NCBI GenBank assembly: GCA_045631905.1
Contig: JAZQVO010000036.1
Span: 1 to 20,816 of the forward strand
Reading direction: 5' to 3'
DNA from: HGM04593 sp045631905
Lineage (GTDB): Bacteria > Bacteroidota > Bacteroidia > Bacteroidales > Bacteroidaceae
DNA: 20,816 bases
Under the pieces are notes generated by a model. That model had not been told where the DNA came from and did not search any database. It was given only the letters and a program-made list of their open reading frames with translations. Below are positions 7,654-14,895 of this stretch, piece by piece (position 1 is the stretch's first letter; every line of letters starts with the position of its first letter). A program made the translations under genes and the position numbers.

Positions 7654-8073
7654 ATGATTGAAAGAATAGATAAAATACTAAAAAGATACCCTTTGTCGCT
7701 CATTATAATTACAGCGATAATTTACTTGTCGTTTTTCAAACCACCAAAAACAACCCTTAACGAGGTGGAGAACATCGACAAGGTTGCACATTTTATAATG
7801 TACGGCGGTTTTTGTTGTGTGCTGTGGTTCGAATATTTCTTTACTCACTTGAGGATAAGAGTGAAAAAAATATTCTGGGGAGCAATCGTAGGGCCCATTC
7901 TGTTCAGCGGAGCCATAGAGCTTTTACAGGAGTTTATGACCCAACACCGCGGAGGCGACTGGTTCGACTTTCTTTTCAACTCGGCAGGTATCATAGGTGC
8001 GGCAATATTCAGCGTATATGTCACTAAACCGCTTATGATTAAATTTCACTTGTGGCACAAGAATGAGATATAA
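7654..8073 (+). CDS. VanZ-family membrane protein
   Basis: The 139-residue integral membrane protein has about four hydrophobic segments (near residues 14-30, 45-62, 75-95 and 105-123). The VanZ-like signatures are DKVAHFIMYGGF and the later ELLQEF...RGGDWFDFLFNSAG. VanZ-like proteins are named after the teicoplanin-resistance accessory protein, but most chromosomal members have no defined role and resistance should not be inferred. I start at the ATG at 7654 rather than the adjoining TTG at 7651. It has its own promoter and converges with the acyltransferase genes, with stops 11 nt apart. Confidence 0.82.
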   Translation: MIERIDKILKRYPLSLIIITAIIYLSFFKPPKTTLNEVENIDKVAHFIMYGGFCCVLWFEYFFTHLRIRVKKIFWGAIVGPILFSGAIELLQEFMTQHRGGDWFDFLFNSAGIIGAAIFSVYVTKPLMIKFHLWHKNEI

Positions 8074-8084
8074 AAACACACAAA

Positions 8085-9050
8085 CTATATTAACCGACCT
8101 ATAATTTTTATTTTTCTCAACACTTTTATAAACACGATAGTGATAACAAAGACAGCAGGAACGCTTATGTACGAATAATAATCAAGTAATTCCAACCTGT
8201 TACAAAGTGAAAACATTTTATCGGCCAGAAAAACATGGAATATATATATGTACAAGCTATCCTCCTCTCCTATTTTGGAAAAAACAGTTTCTTGCGCCTG
8301 ATATGTATTTAAAAACATAATAAATATACAGAAAGCCAAGGGTGTTGTCGTTAAATAGAGGTCGCCCTGGTTGTGGTATAAATCGAATACAATGTTTTCA
8401 ACCACACCTGCCACATAAAAAAACAAGCACCACATAATTATTTTGTTTTTGCTTACGCACAACTGTATTACGTCCCGCTTTTTTCTAATAAACATTCCTA
8501 TTGCAAAGAACGGTATTCCTGTAAAAAGAAAATTTCTTGATATGTATGTTGGTATGTCCCTCGCAAAAATTACTTCGTCATATTTACCAAGCAATAACGC
8601 TGTGATAAGCAAGATAGGGGTTGCATAAAACAACGGTTTATAGAGGTTACATCTATTTACGAACAACATTATAACAAGTATATACAAATAAGCATGTATA
8701 TACCATAAATGCTTACAAAACAGCACATTATTAAAGCACACAAACTCATGTACCTGTTTTAATACAACATCAAAGAACACCGAAGGCTTGTTGTGTACTA
8801 TAAATATAAGCATATAGAAAAGAAAAGCCCAACCAAACAACTTTGATATCGAAATTATGCGTCTGTGTATTTTTTCATTTAAATTAGTTTTTCCATATGT
8901 AAAATACCCCGACAACATAAAAAATATTGGAACCGCACATCGCTGTAAGGGTTCTATATACAACTCTAACCCCGATGGTTGAGGAGTATGTATGAATATA
9001 ACCAATATTGTACAAATAAATTTCAGAGAATCAAATGAATGGTTTCTCAT
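8085..9050 (-). CDS. Acyltransferase-3 family membrane protein (putative glycan O-acyltransferase)
   Basis: The 321-residue polytopic membrane protein is from the acyltransferase-3 family. The N-terminal signature is FDSLKFICTILVIFIH (6-21), with the conserved His21, followed by RCAVPIFFMLSGYF (37-50). About nine to ten hydrophobic helices follow. Family members move acetyl or other acyl groups onto extracytoplasmic sugars such as O-antigen, capsule or peptidoglycan. It has no periplasmic SGNH domain. It lies 46 nt downstream of another family member on the same strand, in an A+T-rich patch that differs from prfB upstream, suggesting separate origin. The substrate cannot be read from sequence. 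Confidence 0.85.
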   Translation of the reverse strand: MRNHSFDSLKFICTILVIFIHTPQPSGLELYIEPLQRCAVPIFFMLSGYFTYGKTNLNEKIHRRIISISKLFGWAFLFYMLIFIVHNKPSVFFDVVLKQVHEFVCFNNVLFCKHLWYIHAYLYILVIMLFVNRCNLYKPLFYATPILLITALLLGKYDEVIFARDIPTYISRNFLFTGIPFFAIGMFIRKKRDVIQLCVSKNKIIMWCLFFYVAGVVENIVFDLYHNQGDLYLTTTPLAFCIFIMFLNTYQAQETVFSKIGEEDSLYIYIFHVFLADKMFSLCNRLELLDYYSYISVPAVFVITIVFIKVLRKIKIIGRLI

Positions 9051-9096
9051 ACAATCAACCGATATTTATTTTTAGGATACTAAATTCAACGATGTG

Positions 9097-10074
9097 TTAT
9101 ACTCGCCTTTTTCTTCCAAAAAGATGTGGATATTTTGACAAGGTATAGACCATAAACGGATACACGGCAAGCATAATAACCACGGAGCCTATAATGCAAT
9201 CGACATACCCGCCTCGTGGTATTATCTCATACACTCCTGCTTTGAATAATAATTTATTCCAATATACTATCCCGACCCCCTGAAGCCCTATATATAAGAT
9301 TGTACCATTCGATATGTTTTTCACAAATTGAGGTAGTTTTTTTATTCTCGCCAATAATCTTTGGATAGTAAAAATATAGACAAACACAAACGGATAATAA
9401 AGCAAAGGGTAGTAGCCCATATTACGAGGGCACATGCCCGGTTTACCGTTAAATAACGGAATTACCAAGCATAGTGCCAACAGAGTTATATCCAGTATGA
9501 TATTACTTTTTACCTTCTCAAACAAATTATGTTCCTTACATAGAAAACCACCAACAAAAAACGGAACAGCCATAAAAGCGACATCTATTTTAAAGTATAT
9601 GCCCTTCGGTATATATGGAAGGGTTGCCAAACATGCAAAAAACAAGGCAATAACAACAGATGTAAAGAGCTTGCGTTTTAAAACAAAATATGATATAATT
9701 TCGGTAAAAAACAGACATACAAGAAACCAAGTTGCACCACCAGCATGCAGAGAATCGACGGTTCCCAACATAAATAACAGGTGTTTTATATCTATTCCAC
9801 CTGACAAATATTCCGGAATCATGAGTATCATAACCAAAATATTTATTGATATGTACGGGAGAAGCAGAGATTTTATTTTTGCTTTTAAAAAATCTTTAAA
9901 ACACATGCCCTTCTTAGACAGGTAACCCGATATAAAGAAAAACACAGGCATATGAAAGTGGCAGAGTAAATCTTTTATATACAAAGGTTCTCTGTTTGCA
10001 AGATGCCCCACAATCACGAGATACATACAAATAAATTTTGCCCAATCGACCCATAATATTCTATTGTTTCCCAT
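9097..10074 (-). CDS. Acyltransferase-3 family membrane protein, fucose-O-acetylase-like
   Basis: The 325-residue polytopic membrane protein begins MGNNRILWVDWAKFICMYL, with conserved His24 in IVGH, then FHMPVFFFISGYLSKKG (40-56). That pair of motifs resembles the fucose 4-O-acetylase-type group (COG3594) more than OafA-type proteins, by memory of the family. About ten hydrophobic helices fill the rest. I take the ATG at 10074; the upstream TTG at 10098 abuts the CYTH stop and would add eight non-conserved residues. With gmd-fcl about 2 kb away, acetylation of a fucose-containing glycan is an attractive but unproven role. Confidence 0.85.
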   Translation of the reverse strand: MGNNRILWVDWAKFICMYLVIVGHLANREPLYIKDLLCHFHMPVFFFISGYLSKKGMCFKDFLKAKIKSLLLPYISINILVMILMIPEYLSGGIDIKHLLFMLGTVDSLHAGGATWFLVCLFFTEIISYFVLKRKLFTSVVIALFFACLATLPYIPKGIYFKIDVAFMAVPFFVGGFLCKEHNLFEKVKSNIILDITLLALCLVIPLFNGKPGMCPRNMGYYPLLYYPFVFVYIFTIQRLLARIKKLPQFVKNISNGTILYIGLQGVGIVYWNKLLFKAGVYEIIPRGGYVDCIIGSVVIMLAVYPFMVYTLSKYPHLFGRKRRV

Positions 10075-10098
10075 AGTTTGTGTTCGCTTTAAAAACAA

Positions 10099-10575
10099 CT
10101 ACTCTTTTTCCCAATATTTGAATGGGTTACGCGAAAGGTAACCGTTGTAGTAACGTGCATCGCCTGTAACCTCGCAGCCTAAGAAAGAGGGGCGTTCAAA
10201 CTGCTCGTCGGCACAGCCAAGCTCTACCTCGGCCATAACAAGCCCCTCGTTGTCGCCATAAAACTCATCGACCTCAAATGTGTGGGCACCGCTTTTCACA
10301 AGGTAACGACACTTGTCTATTATGCCACCCTGACATAGTTTCATAAGCTCCCAAGCCTCATCGACAGGAATTTCGCGTTCCCACTCGTAACGGCTCATGC
10401 CGTCGTGCGAAGGCCCCTTTATGGTGAGGTAACCCTTGTCGCCACGCACACGCACACGCGTTGTGTTACCGCCCTGACGGCAGATGTAACCTTGCGCTAT
10501 GCGGTCGCTACGGAACGACAGCTCTTTGTAGCTGTTGTTGGTTACAAGAAACTTACGCTCTATCTCTATTGCCAT
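10099..10575 (-). CDS. CYTH-domain protein (triphosphate tunnel metalloenzyme)
   Basis: The 158-residue soluble protein is a single CYTH domain. The defining ExExK motif is E4-I-E6-R-K8 at the N terminus. Alternating charged strands follow (TTRVRVRG, YLTIKG, YEWEREIP, FEVDEFYG, VMAEVELG) and would line the tunnel. Small bacterial members usually hydrolyse inorganic tripolyphosphate or other triphosphates with Mg2+ or Mn2+; adenylate cyclase activity is much less likely for this short form. It starts 5 nt after the prfB stop, so it is co-transcribed with prfB. Confidence 0.9.
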   Translation of the reverse strand: MAIEIERKFLVTNNSYKELSFRSDRIAQGYICRQGGNTTRVRVRGDKGYLTIKGPSHDGMSRYEWEREIPVDEAWELMKLCQGGIIDKCRYLVKSGAHTFEVDEFYGDNEGLVMAEVELGCADEQFERPSFLGCEVTGDARYYNGYLSRNPFKYWEKE

Positions 10576-10580
10576 AATTG

Positions 10581-11696
10581 TTACTCGCCCTCCTCGGCAA
10601 ACTCCATGAGGTACGATTTGATGAAACCATCGATTTTACCGTCCATCACGCCACCTACATCGGAGGTCTGATAGTTGGTGCGGTGGTCCTTGACGCGACG
10701 GTCGTCGAAGACATAGGAGCGTATCTGCGAGCCCCACTCTATCTTCTTTTTACCGGCCTCAATCTTGTCTTTCTCACGCTGACGGCGTTTGAGTTCCTTG
10801 TCATAGAGCATTGAACGCAAGAGGGCCAACGCCTTCTCCTTGTTCTTGGGCTGGTCGCGTGTTTCGGTGTTCTCAATGAGAATCTCCTCTTGCTCGCCTG
10901 TGTCCGGGTCGGTGAACATATAACGCAAGCGTACACCCGACTCAACCTTGTTCACATTCTGTCCGCCGGCACCACCGCTTCGGAAGGTATCCCAAGATAT
11001 TCGGGCCTGCTCGATAACCACCTCGATGCTGTCATCGACAAGCGGTGTGACAAAAACCGATGCAAAAGAGGTCATGCGCTTACCCTGCGCATTATAGGGA
11101 GAGACACGCACAAGACGATGTACACCGTTTTCTCCTTTGAGGTAACCATAGGCAAAATTACCATCAATCTGAATGGTTGCAGTTTTTATACCGGCCTCAT
11201 CGCCCTCCTGCAAGTTGATGGTAGAGGTTTTGTATTTGTTAGCCTCGGCCCAACGAAGATACATACGCATGAGCATAGAGGCCCAATCCTGGCTCTCGGT
11301 GCCACCTGCTCCCGAATTTATCTTCAACACACAGCTCATGCCATCGGCCTCGCCACGCAACATATTCTTTAATTCAAGCTCCTCAACTGCTGTCAGCGCA
11401 CGTGCATAGGCATCGTCCACCTCCTCCTCGGTAACCATGCTGTCGCGATAGAGCTCCATGGCGAGCTCCACCTCCTCGGTGCGATTATACACCTCCTTAT
11501 AGCCGTCTATCCACGCCTGTATGGCTTTAACCTTTTTCATTTGAGCCTCGGCCACCTTGGCGTTATCCCAAAAACCGGGTGCCTGCGTGCGCAACTGCTC
11601 CTCCTCAACCTGAATAATTTTTTCATCGATGGAAAGATACTGTTTGAGAGCCTGTGTACGCTCTTGAATATCTTTTAATTGGTCTGCTGTTATCAT
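10581..11696 (-). CDS. prfB: Peptide chain release factor 2, encoded without frameshift
   Basis: The 371-residue product ends translation at UGA and UAA. The catalytic GGQ is at 244-246 (SGGAGGQNVNKVESGVRL region). The codon-recognition tripeptide, normally SPF in RF2, reads SPY (199-201) in RVSPYNAQGKRMTSF. Length and start match RF2 without the need to join frames. At the usual programmed +1 frameshift site the mRNA reads UAU CUU UCC (codons 20-22; plus-strand 11631-11639). The UGA that would follow CUU is absent, so the UGA-dependent autoregulation is lost. It heads a leftward run with the CYTH gene and two acyltransferases. Confidence 0.96.
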   Translation of the reverse strand: MITADQLKDIQERTQALKQYLSIDEKIIQVEEEQLRTQAPGFWDNAKVAEAQMKKVKAIQAWIDGYKEVYNRTEEVELAMELYRDSMVTEEEVDDAYARALTAVEELELKNMLRGEADGMSCVLKINSGAGGTESQDWASMLMRMYLRWAEANKYKTSTINLQEGDEAGIKTATIQIDGNFAYGYLKGENGVHRLVRVSPYNAQGKRMTSFASVFVTPLVDDSIEVVIEQARISWDTFRSGGAGGQNVNKVESGVRLRYMFTDPDTGEQEEILIENTETRDQPKNKEKALALLRSMLYDKELKRRQREKDKIEAGKKKIEWGSQIRSYVFDDRRVKDHRTNYQTSDVGGVMDGKIDGFIKSYLMEFAEEGE

Positions 11697-11737
11697 TGTA
11701 ATTTGTGTTTATTCTTTATAGTAAATAAAATGTAGGT

Positions 11738-11746
11738 GCAAAGATA
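11738..11746 (-). promoter_or_regulatory. -7 element for prfB
   Basis: Minus-strand TATCTTTGC (11746-11738) matches TAnnTTTGC exactly and lies 42 nt upstream of the prfB ATG. The -33 box at the expected distance is not clear. Two further minus-strand TATCTTTG copies lie at 11887-11894 and 11898-11905, upstream of the hairpin block. Confidence 0.6.
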
Positions 11747-11751
11747 CAAAC

Positions 11752-11916
11752 AACGAGCGAGAAACATGAAGTTTACTTCAATGTTTTTTACTGCGGCAAC
11801 GCGAAAAGAGCGTTGCTTGCGACGACAGAAACTTTAGTTTCACAAAGGAGTGTTGCTTGCAACCCGCAACATCTTAGAGCGTAGCTCAAAGATACCTCAA
11901 AGATAACGAGCGAGAA
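11752..11916. repeat. Intergenic block of four small inverted repeats between 12-bp direct repeats
   Basis: AACGAGCGAGAA occurs at 11752-11763 and again at 11905-11916 as a perfect direct repeat. Between them lie four hairpins. These are AACATGAAGT/ACTTCaATGTT (11763-11785), GCAACGC/GCGTTGC (11796-11816), GAAACT/AGTTTC (11828-11841) and GTTGC/GCAAC (11852-11863). Three of the four have TT loops. GTTGCTTGC also recurs (11812-11820, 11852-11860). The block contains no credible ORF. It may be an intergenic repeat element or, if read leftward from the distal TATCTTTG copies, a structured prfB leader. Confidence 0.6.
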
Positions 11917-11929
11917 TAAAGATAAAAAT

Positions 11930-11960
11930 TTCGGAAAATAGAATTTATCTTGTACTTTTG
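11930..11960 (+). promoter_or_regulatory. Promoter of the M20 deacylase gene
   Basis: TTCG (11930-11933), 19 nt, then TACTTTTG (11953-11960) followed by C. The second box is a full TAnnTTTGC match. The predicted start of transcription is close to 11967, about 15 nt before the ATG at 11983. It therefore excludes in-frame starts at 11950 and 11962. Confidence 0.65.
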
Positions 11961-11982
11961 CATGCAAACAGAGGTACAAAAC

Positions 11983-13056
11983 ATGAATATAAGCGAACAA
12001 AATGTAACACAAGCAGTAGAGCTGTTAAAAGTATTGGTGAGCACCCCCTCTATAAGCCGTGAGGAGAGTGATGCCGCCGACAAACTGCAAAGATTTATAG
12101 AGCGCAGTACACCTATGATGATCGATATTCATCGTCACATAAACAATATTTGGTGTGTTGCCCCCGGTTTCGATGCCTCGCGCCCCACACTCTTGCTCGA
12201 TGCACACATCGACACGGTGAAACCTGTTGCAGGGTGGAACACCCACCCCTACACCCCCATCGTCGATGGAGATATTATTTACGGGCTCGGCACAAACGAC
12301 GACGGAGCATCGCTTGTAACAATGTTACAGTTGTTCTACCTCCTGTGCAAAAACCCTCAAAAATACAATGTAATTTTCCTTGCATCGGCCGAGGAGGAGG
12401 TTTCGGGAAAGAATGGTATAGAGGCCGTTATACCCCTGTTGCCACCTATCGATTGCGCCATAGTGGGAGAGCCCACATGCATGCAACCGGCGATAGCCGA
12501 AAAAGGGCTCATGGTGCTCGACTGCGTAGCTCATGGAATTTCGGGGCACGCGGCACGCAACACCGGCGAGAATGCCATATACAAGGCTATGAAAGATATT
12601 GAGTGGTTCCGCACACATAAATTCCCCAAATCATCGGAACTTTTGGGCGATGTAAAGATGAGTGTCACTCAGATAAATGCCGGGACACAACACAATGTTA
12701 TACCCGACATTTGTGAATTTGTGGTCGATGTGCGCACAAACGAGTGCTACTCAAACAGCGAGATGGCACAAATAATAAAAGATGCTGTTACAGCCGATGT
12801 CACACCGCGCTCCACAAGGCTTAACTCCTCGTCGATACCCATGGAGCACCCGCTGGTAAAAAGAGCCGTTAAGATGGGCCGAAAACCATTTGGTTCCCCC
12901 ACCCTTTCGAACCAGGCTCTGCTCTCTATCCCCACGCTTAAAATGGGACCCGGCGACTCTACCCGTTCACACACGGCAAACGAGTTTATAAAGGTGAGCG
13001 AGATACGCGAAGGGTTGGAACTTTTTGCCTCTATGCTCGACGGGCTGATACTTTAA
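11983..13056 (+). CDS. argE: M20-family zinc deacylase, probable ArgE-type (acetyl- or succinyl-ornithine/citrulline)
   Basis: The 357-residue cytoplasmic metallopeptidase-fold enzyme shows the full di-zinc set: His75 and Asp77 (DAHIDTV), Asp106 (GTNDDGAS), Glu138/Glu139 (SAEEEVSG), Glu163 (VGEPT) and His330 (RSHTANEF). A lid or dimerisation domain occupies about 175-285 (KGLMVLDCVAHGISGHAA). In Bacteroidales this M20 type is generally the arginine-pathway deacylase. In Bacteroides that pathway uses N-succinylated intermediates, so the substrate may be N-succinylcitrulline rather than N-acetylornithine. Dipeptidase or desuccinylase roles remain possible. The start was set by the promoter, whose -7 box overlaps the longer reading. 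No other arg genes are in the window. It converges with ybeY, 10 nt away. Confidence 0.82.
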   Translation: MNISEQNVTQAVELLKVLVSTPSISREESDAADKLQRFIERSTPMMIDIHRHINNIWCVAPGFDASRPTLLLDAHIDTVKPVAGWNTHPYTPIVDGDIIYGLGTNDDGASLVTMLQLFYLLCKNPQKYNVIFLASAEEEVSGKNGIEAVIPLLPPIDCAIVGEPTCMQPAIAEKGLMVLDCVAHGISGHAARNTGENAIYKAMKDIEWFRTHKFPKSSELLGDVKMSVTQINAGTQHNVIPDICEFVVDVRTNECYSNSEMAQIIKDAVTADVTPRSTRLNSSSIPMEHPLVKRAVKMGRKPFGSPTLSNQALLSIPTLKMGPGDSTRSHTANEFIKVSEIREGLELFASMLDGLIL

Positions 13057-13066
13057 CCCCTCTACC

Positions 13067-13480
13067 CTACACACGCATCGCAAGAGCCCTGTTCTCGGCG
13101 GCCTCCATAATCTCGCGCTCGCCGGGAGCCTTGTCGTTCACGCCACACAGGTGCAGTATGCCGTGTATTATAACACGGTAAAGCTCCTGCTCGTAGCTTG
13201 CGCCCACAAGCTCGCTGTTGCTTTTCACGGTGTCGAGCGAGATGAAGAGGTCGCCACTTATCACATCGTCCTCGCAGTAGTCGAAGGTTATAATATCGGT
13301 GTAATAGTCGTGTTGCAGATATTCGTTGTTCACCTCCAAGATTTTATCGTCGTTGCAAAAGATATATGCAACATCGCCCACTTTTTTACCATAAGTGGCG
13401 GCAACGGCCTTCACCCATGCACTTACCTCACGACGTTTTATTGCGGGCATCTTAACACCCTCTGTCTGATAGCTTATCAT
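13067..13480 (-). CDS. ybeY: Endoribonuclease YbeY (16S rRNA maturation and ribosome quality control)
   Basis: The 137-residue protein belongs to UPF0054. It acts in 16S rRNA 3'-end maturation and decay of defective ribosomes. The metal site HGILHLCG starts at His106, with His110 as second ligand. The third ligand, usually His in HGxLHLxGxDH, is replaced by K117 in GVNDK; relatives in this phylum show the same DK ending, so this looks lineage-typical rather than a lesion. DYYTDIITFDYCE and SGDLFISLDTV are also family segments. The start at 13480 fits phylum homologues that begin with a YxTEGxxMP-like stretch. It is 19 nt downstream of the spmAB stop and likely co-transcribed. Confidence 0.93.
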   Translation of the reverse strand: MISYQTEGVKMPAIKRREVSAWVKAVAATYGKKVGDVAYIFCNDDKILEVNNEYLQHDYYTDIITFDYCEDDVISGDLFISLDTVKSNSELVGASYEQELYRVIIHGILHLCGVNDKAPGEREIMEAAENRALAMRV

Positions 13481-13499
13481 AATTTATAACTGTTTTTTA

Positions 13500-14732
13500 T
13501 TATCCAAAGAATATATATGCCACAACCACGGCAGCCAATATACCTGCAACATCGGCTATGAGCCCGCAGGTTACGGCATGACGTGTTTTTCTTATGCCCA
13601 CACTGCCAAAATAGACGGCAAGAATGTAGAAGGTGGTGTCGGTTGCACCCTGAAAGAGACAGGCAAGACGACCGGCAAACGAGTCGGCACCATAGGTGGT
13701 CATCGCATCAATCATCATGCCACGCGCACCGCTTCCGCTCAAAGGTTTCATTATGGCGGTGGGGAGAGCACCCACAAAATCGTCGCCCACACCCGCAAGA
13801 CCTGCACACCACGACACACCGTTCATTATAACGTCCATGCCACCCGATGCGCGAAACACCCCCACAGCCACCAAAATAGCTATCAGATAGGGGATTATGC
13901 GCACAGCCGTAGTAAAACCCTCTTTTGCACCCTCGATGAACGCCTCGTAGACGTTTATCCTTGCCACAAGGCCCGACACGATAAAAAGTATTATCACCGA
14001 GAAGAGTATAACGTTGGCAAGGGTTGTCGATAACACCTCTATCTGCACACGCGATAGTTGCATCATGCCCCACGTGCCACCAGCCACAAACAGACACACA
14101 GCTAATATGAAAAGCAACAAAGTGGGGTTGAACAAATTTATGCGTTGCCACAAGCAGGTTACCACAAGCCCCACAAGGGTAGCTACGGTGGTTGCTATGA
14201 GGATAGGTATAAAGACATCGGTGGGATTGGCCGCCCCCATTTGAGCACGATAGAGGAGCACACTCACAGGGATAAGCGTAAGCCCCGATGTATTCAGCAC
14301 AAGGAACATTATCATGCTGTTGCTAGCAGTATCCTTTTTGGGGTTTATATCCTGTAACTCCTGCATGGCTCGTAACCCCATGGGTGTGGCGGCGTTATCG
14401 AGCCCAAGCATGTTGGCCGAAAAATTCATGAACATGGTACCCATAACAGGGTGCCCCTTTGGAATATCGGGGAATATCTTGCAAAGCACAGGGCTCAACA
14501 GCTTTGCAAGTGCCGACACAAGCCCACCCTTCTCGCCAATCTTCATTATGCCGAGCCACAACGAGAGAACACCTGTGAGGCCGAGTGAAATTTCGAAGGC
14601 TGTGCGTGCCGTTTCGAAGGTCGATGACATTATTGCAGGGAAGACCTCCACATCGCCGGCAAAGAGCAACCTGCACAAGGCTATGATAAAGGCTAAAAGA
14701 AAAAAAGCAACCCAAATGTAGTTTAAAACCAT
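13500..14732 (-). CDS. Fused SpmA-SpmB (nucleoside recognition/Gate domain) membrane protein
   Basis: The 410-residue polytopic membrane protein consists of two Gate-type domains. The first half, with SLGLTGVLSLWLGIMKIGE and NMLGLDNAATPMG, corresponds to SpmA. The second, with GAKEGFTTAVRIIPYLIAIL, PLSGSGARGMM and FQGATDTTFYILAVYFGSVG, corresponds to SpmB. In Bacillus the separate proteins are needed for spore core dehydration. Here they form one chain in a non-sporulating lineage, so a transport role (substrate unknown) is more likely than sporulation. It is first in a leftward pair with ybeY and divergent from ruvB. Confidence 0.9.
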   Translation of the reverse strand: MVLNYIWVAFFLLAFIIALCRLLFAGDVEVFPAIMSSTFETARTAFEISLGLTGVLSLWLGIMKIGEKGGLVSALAKLLSPVLCKIFPDIPKGHPVMGTMFMNFSANMLGLDNAATPMGLRAMQELQDINPKKDTASNSMIMFLVLNTSGLTLIPVSVLLYRAQMGAANPTDVFIPILIATTVATLVGLVVTCLWQRINLFNPTLLLFILAVCLFVAGGTWGMMQLSRVQIEVLSTTLANVILFSVIILFIVSGLVARINVYEAFIEGAKEGFTTAVRIIPYLIAILVAVGVFRASGGMDVIMNGVSWCAGLAGVGDDFVGALPTAIMKPLSGSGARGMMIDAMTTYGADSFAGRLACLFQGATDTTFYILAVYFGSVGIRKTRHAVTCGLIADVAGILAAVVVAYIFFG

Positions 14733-14780
14733 ATTTTCGGAATTTTATTATACAGAGGCACACTTTGCGCCGTAACAGAT

Positions 14781-14839
14781 GCGAAGATAATAAAAAGAAA
14801 AATTTAAACCACATTTGTAATTATTATTATTATCTTCGC
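14781..14839. promoter_or_regulatory. Divergent -7 elements forming a perfect 13-bp inverted repeat
   Basis: GCGAAGATAATAA (14781-14793) and TTATTATCTTCGC (14827-14839) are perfect inverted repeats 33 nt apart. Each arm contains TATCTTCGC, one mismatch from TAnnTTTGC. The left arm points toward spmAB (49 nt from its ATG) and the right arm toward ruvB (57 nt from its ATG). -33 boxes are weak. The layout suggests back-to-back promoters that share DNA and cannot be occupied independently. Confidence 0.5.
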
Positions 14840-14895
14840 GCTTGGTAACGCCATGTTCCGTACAACAACAAAAAAAGAAAAGATAAACAAAATAT

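Noticed and set aside
11950..11982. Longer start for the M20 deacylase
   Set aside because: Those codons overlap the TACTTTTGC -7 element, so they would not be transcribed from that promoter.
13708..14151. 147-residue minus-strand frame overlapping spmAB in another frame
   Set aside because: The spmAB frame shows continuous Gate-domain signatures and helices; this one has no recognisable domain and no start context.
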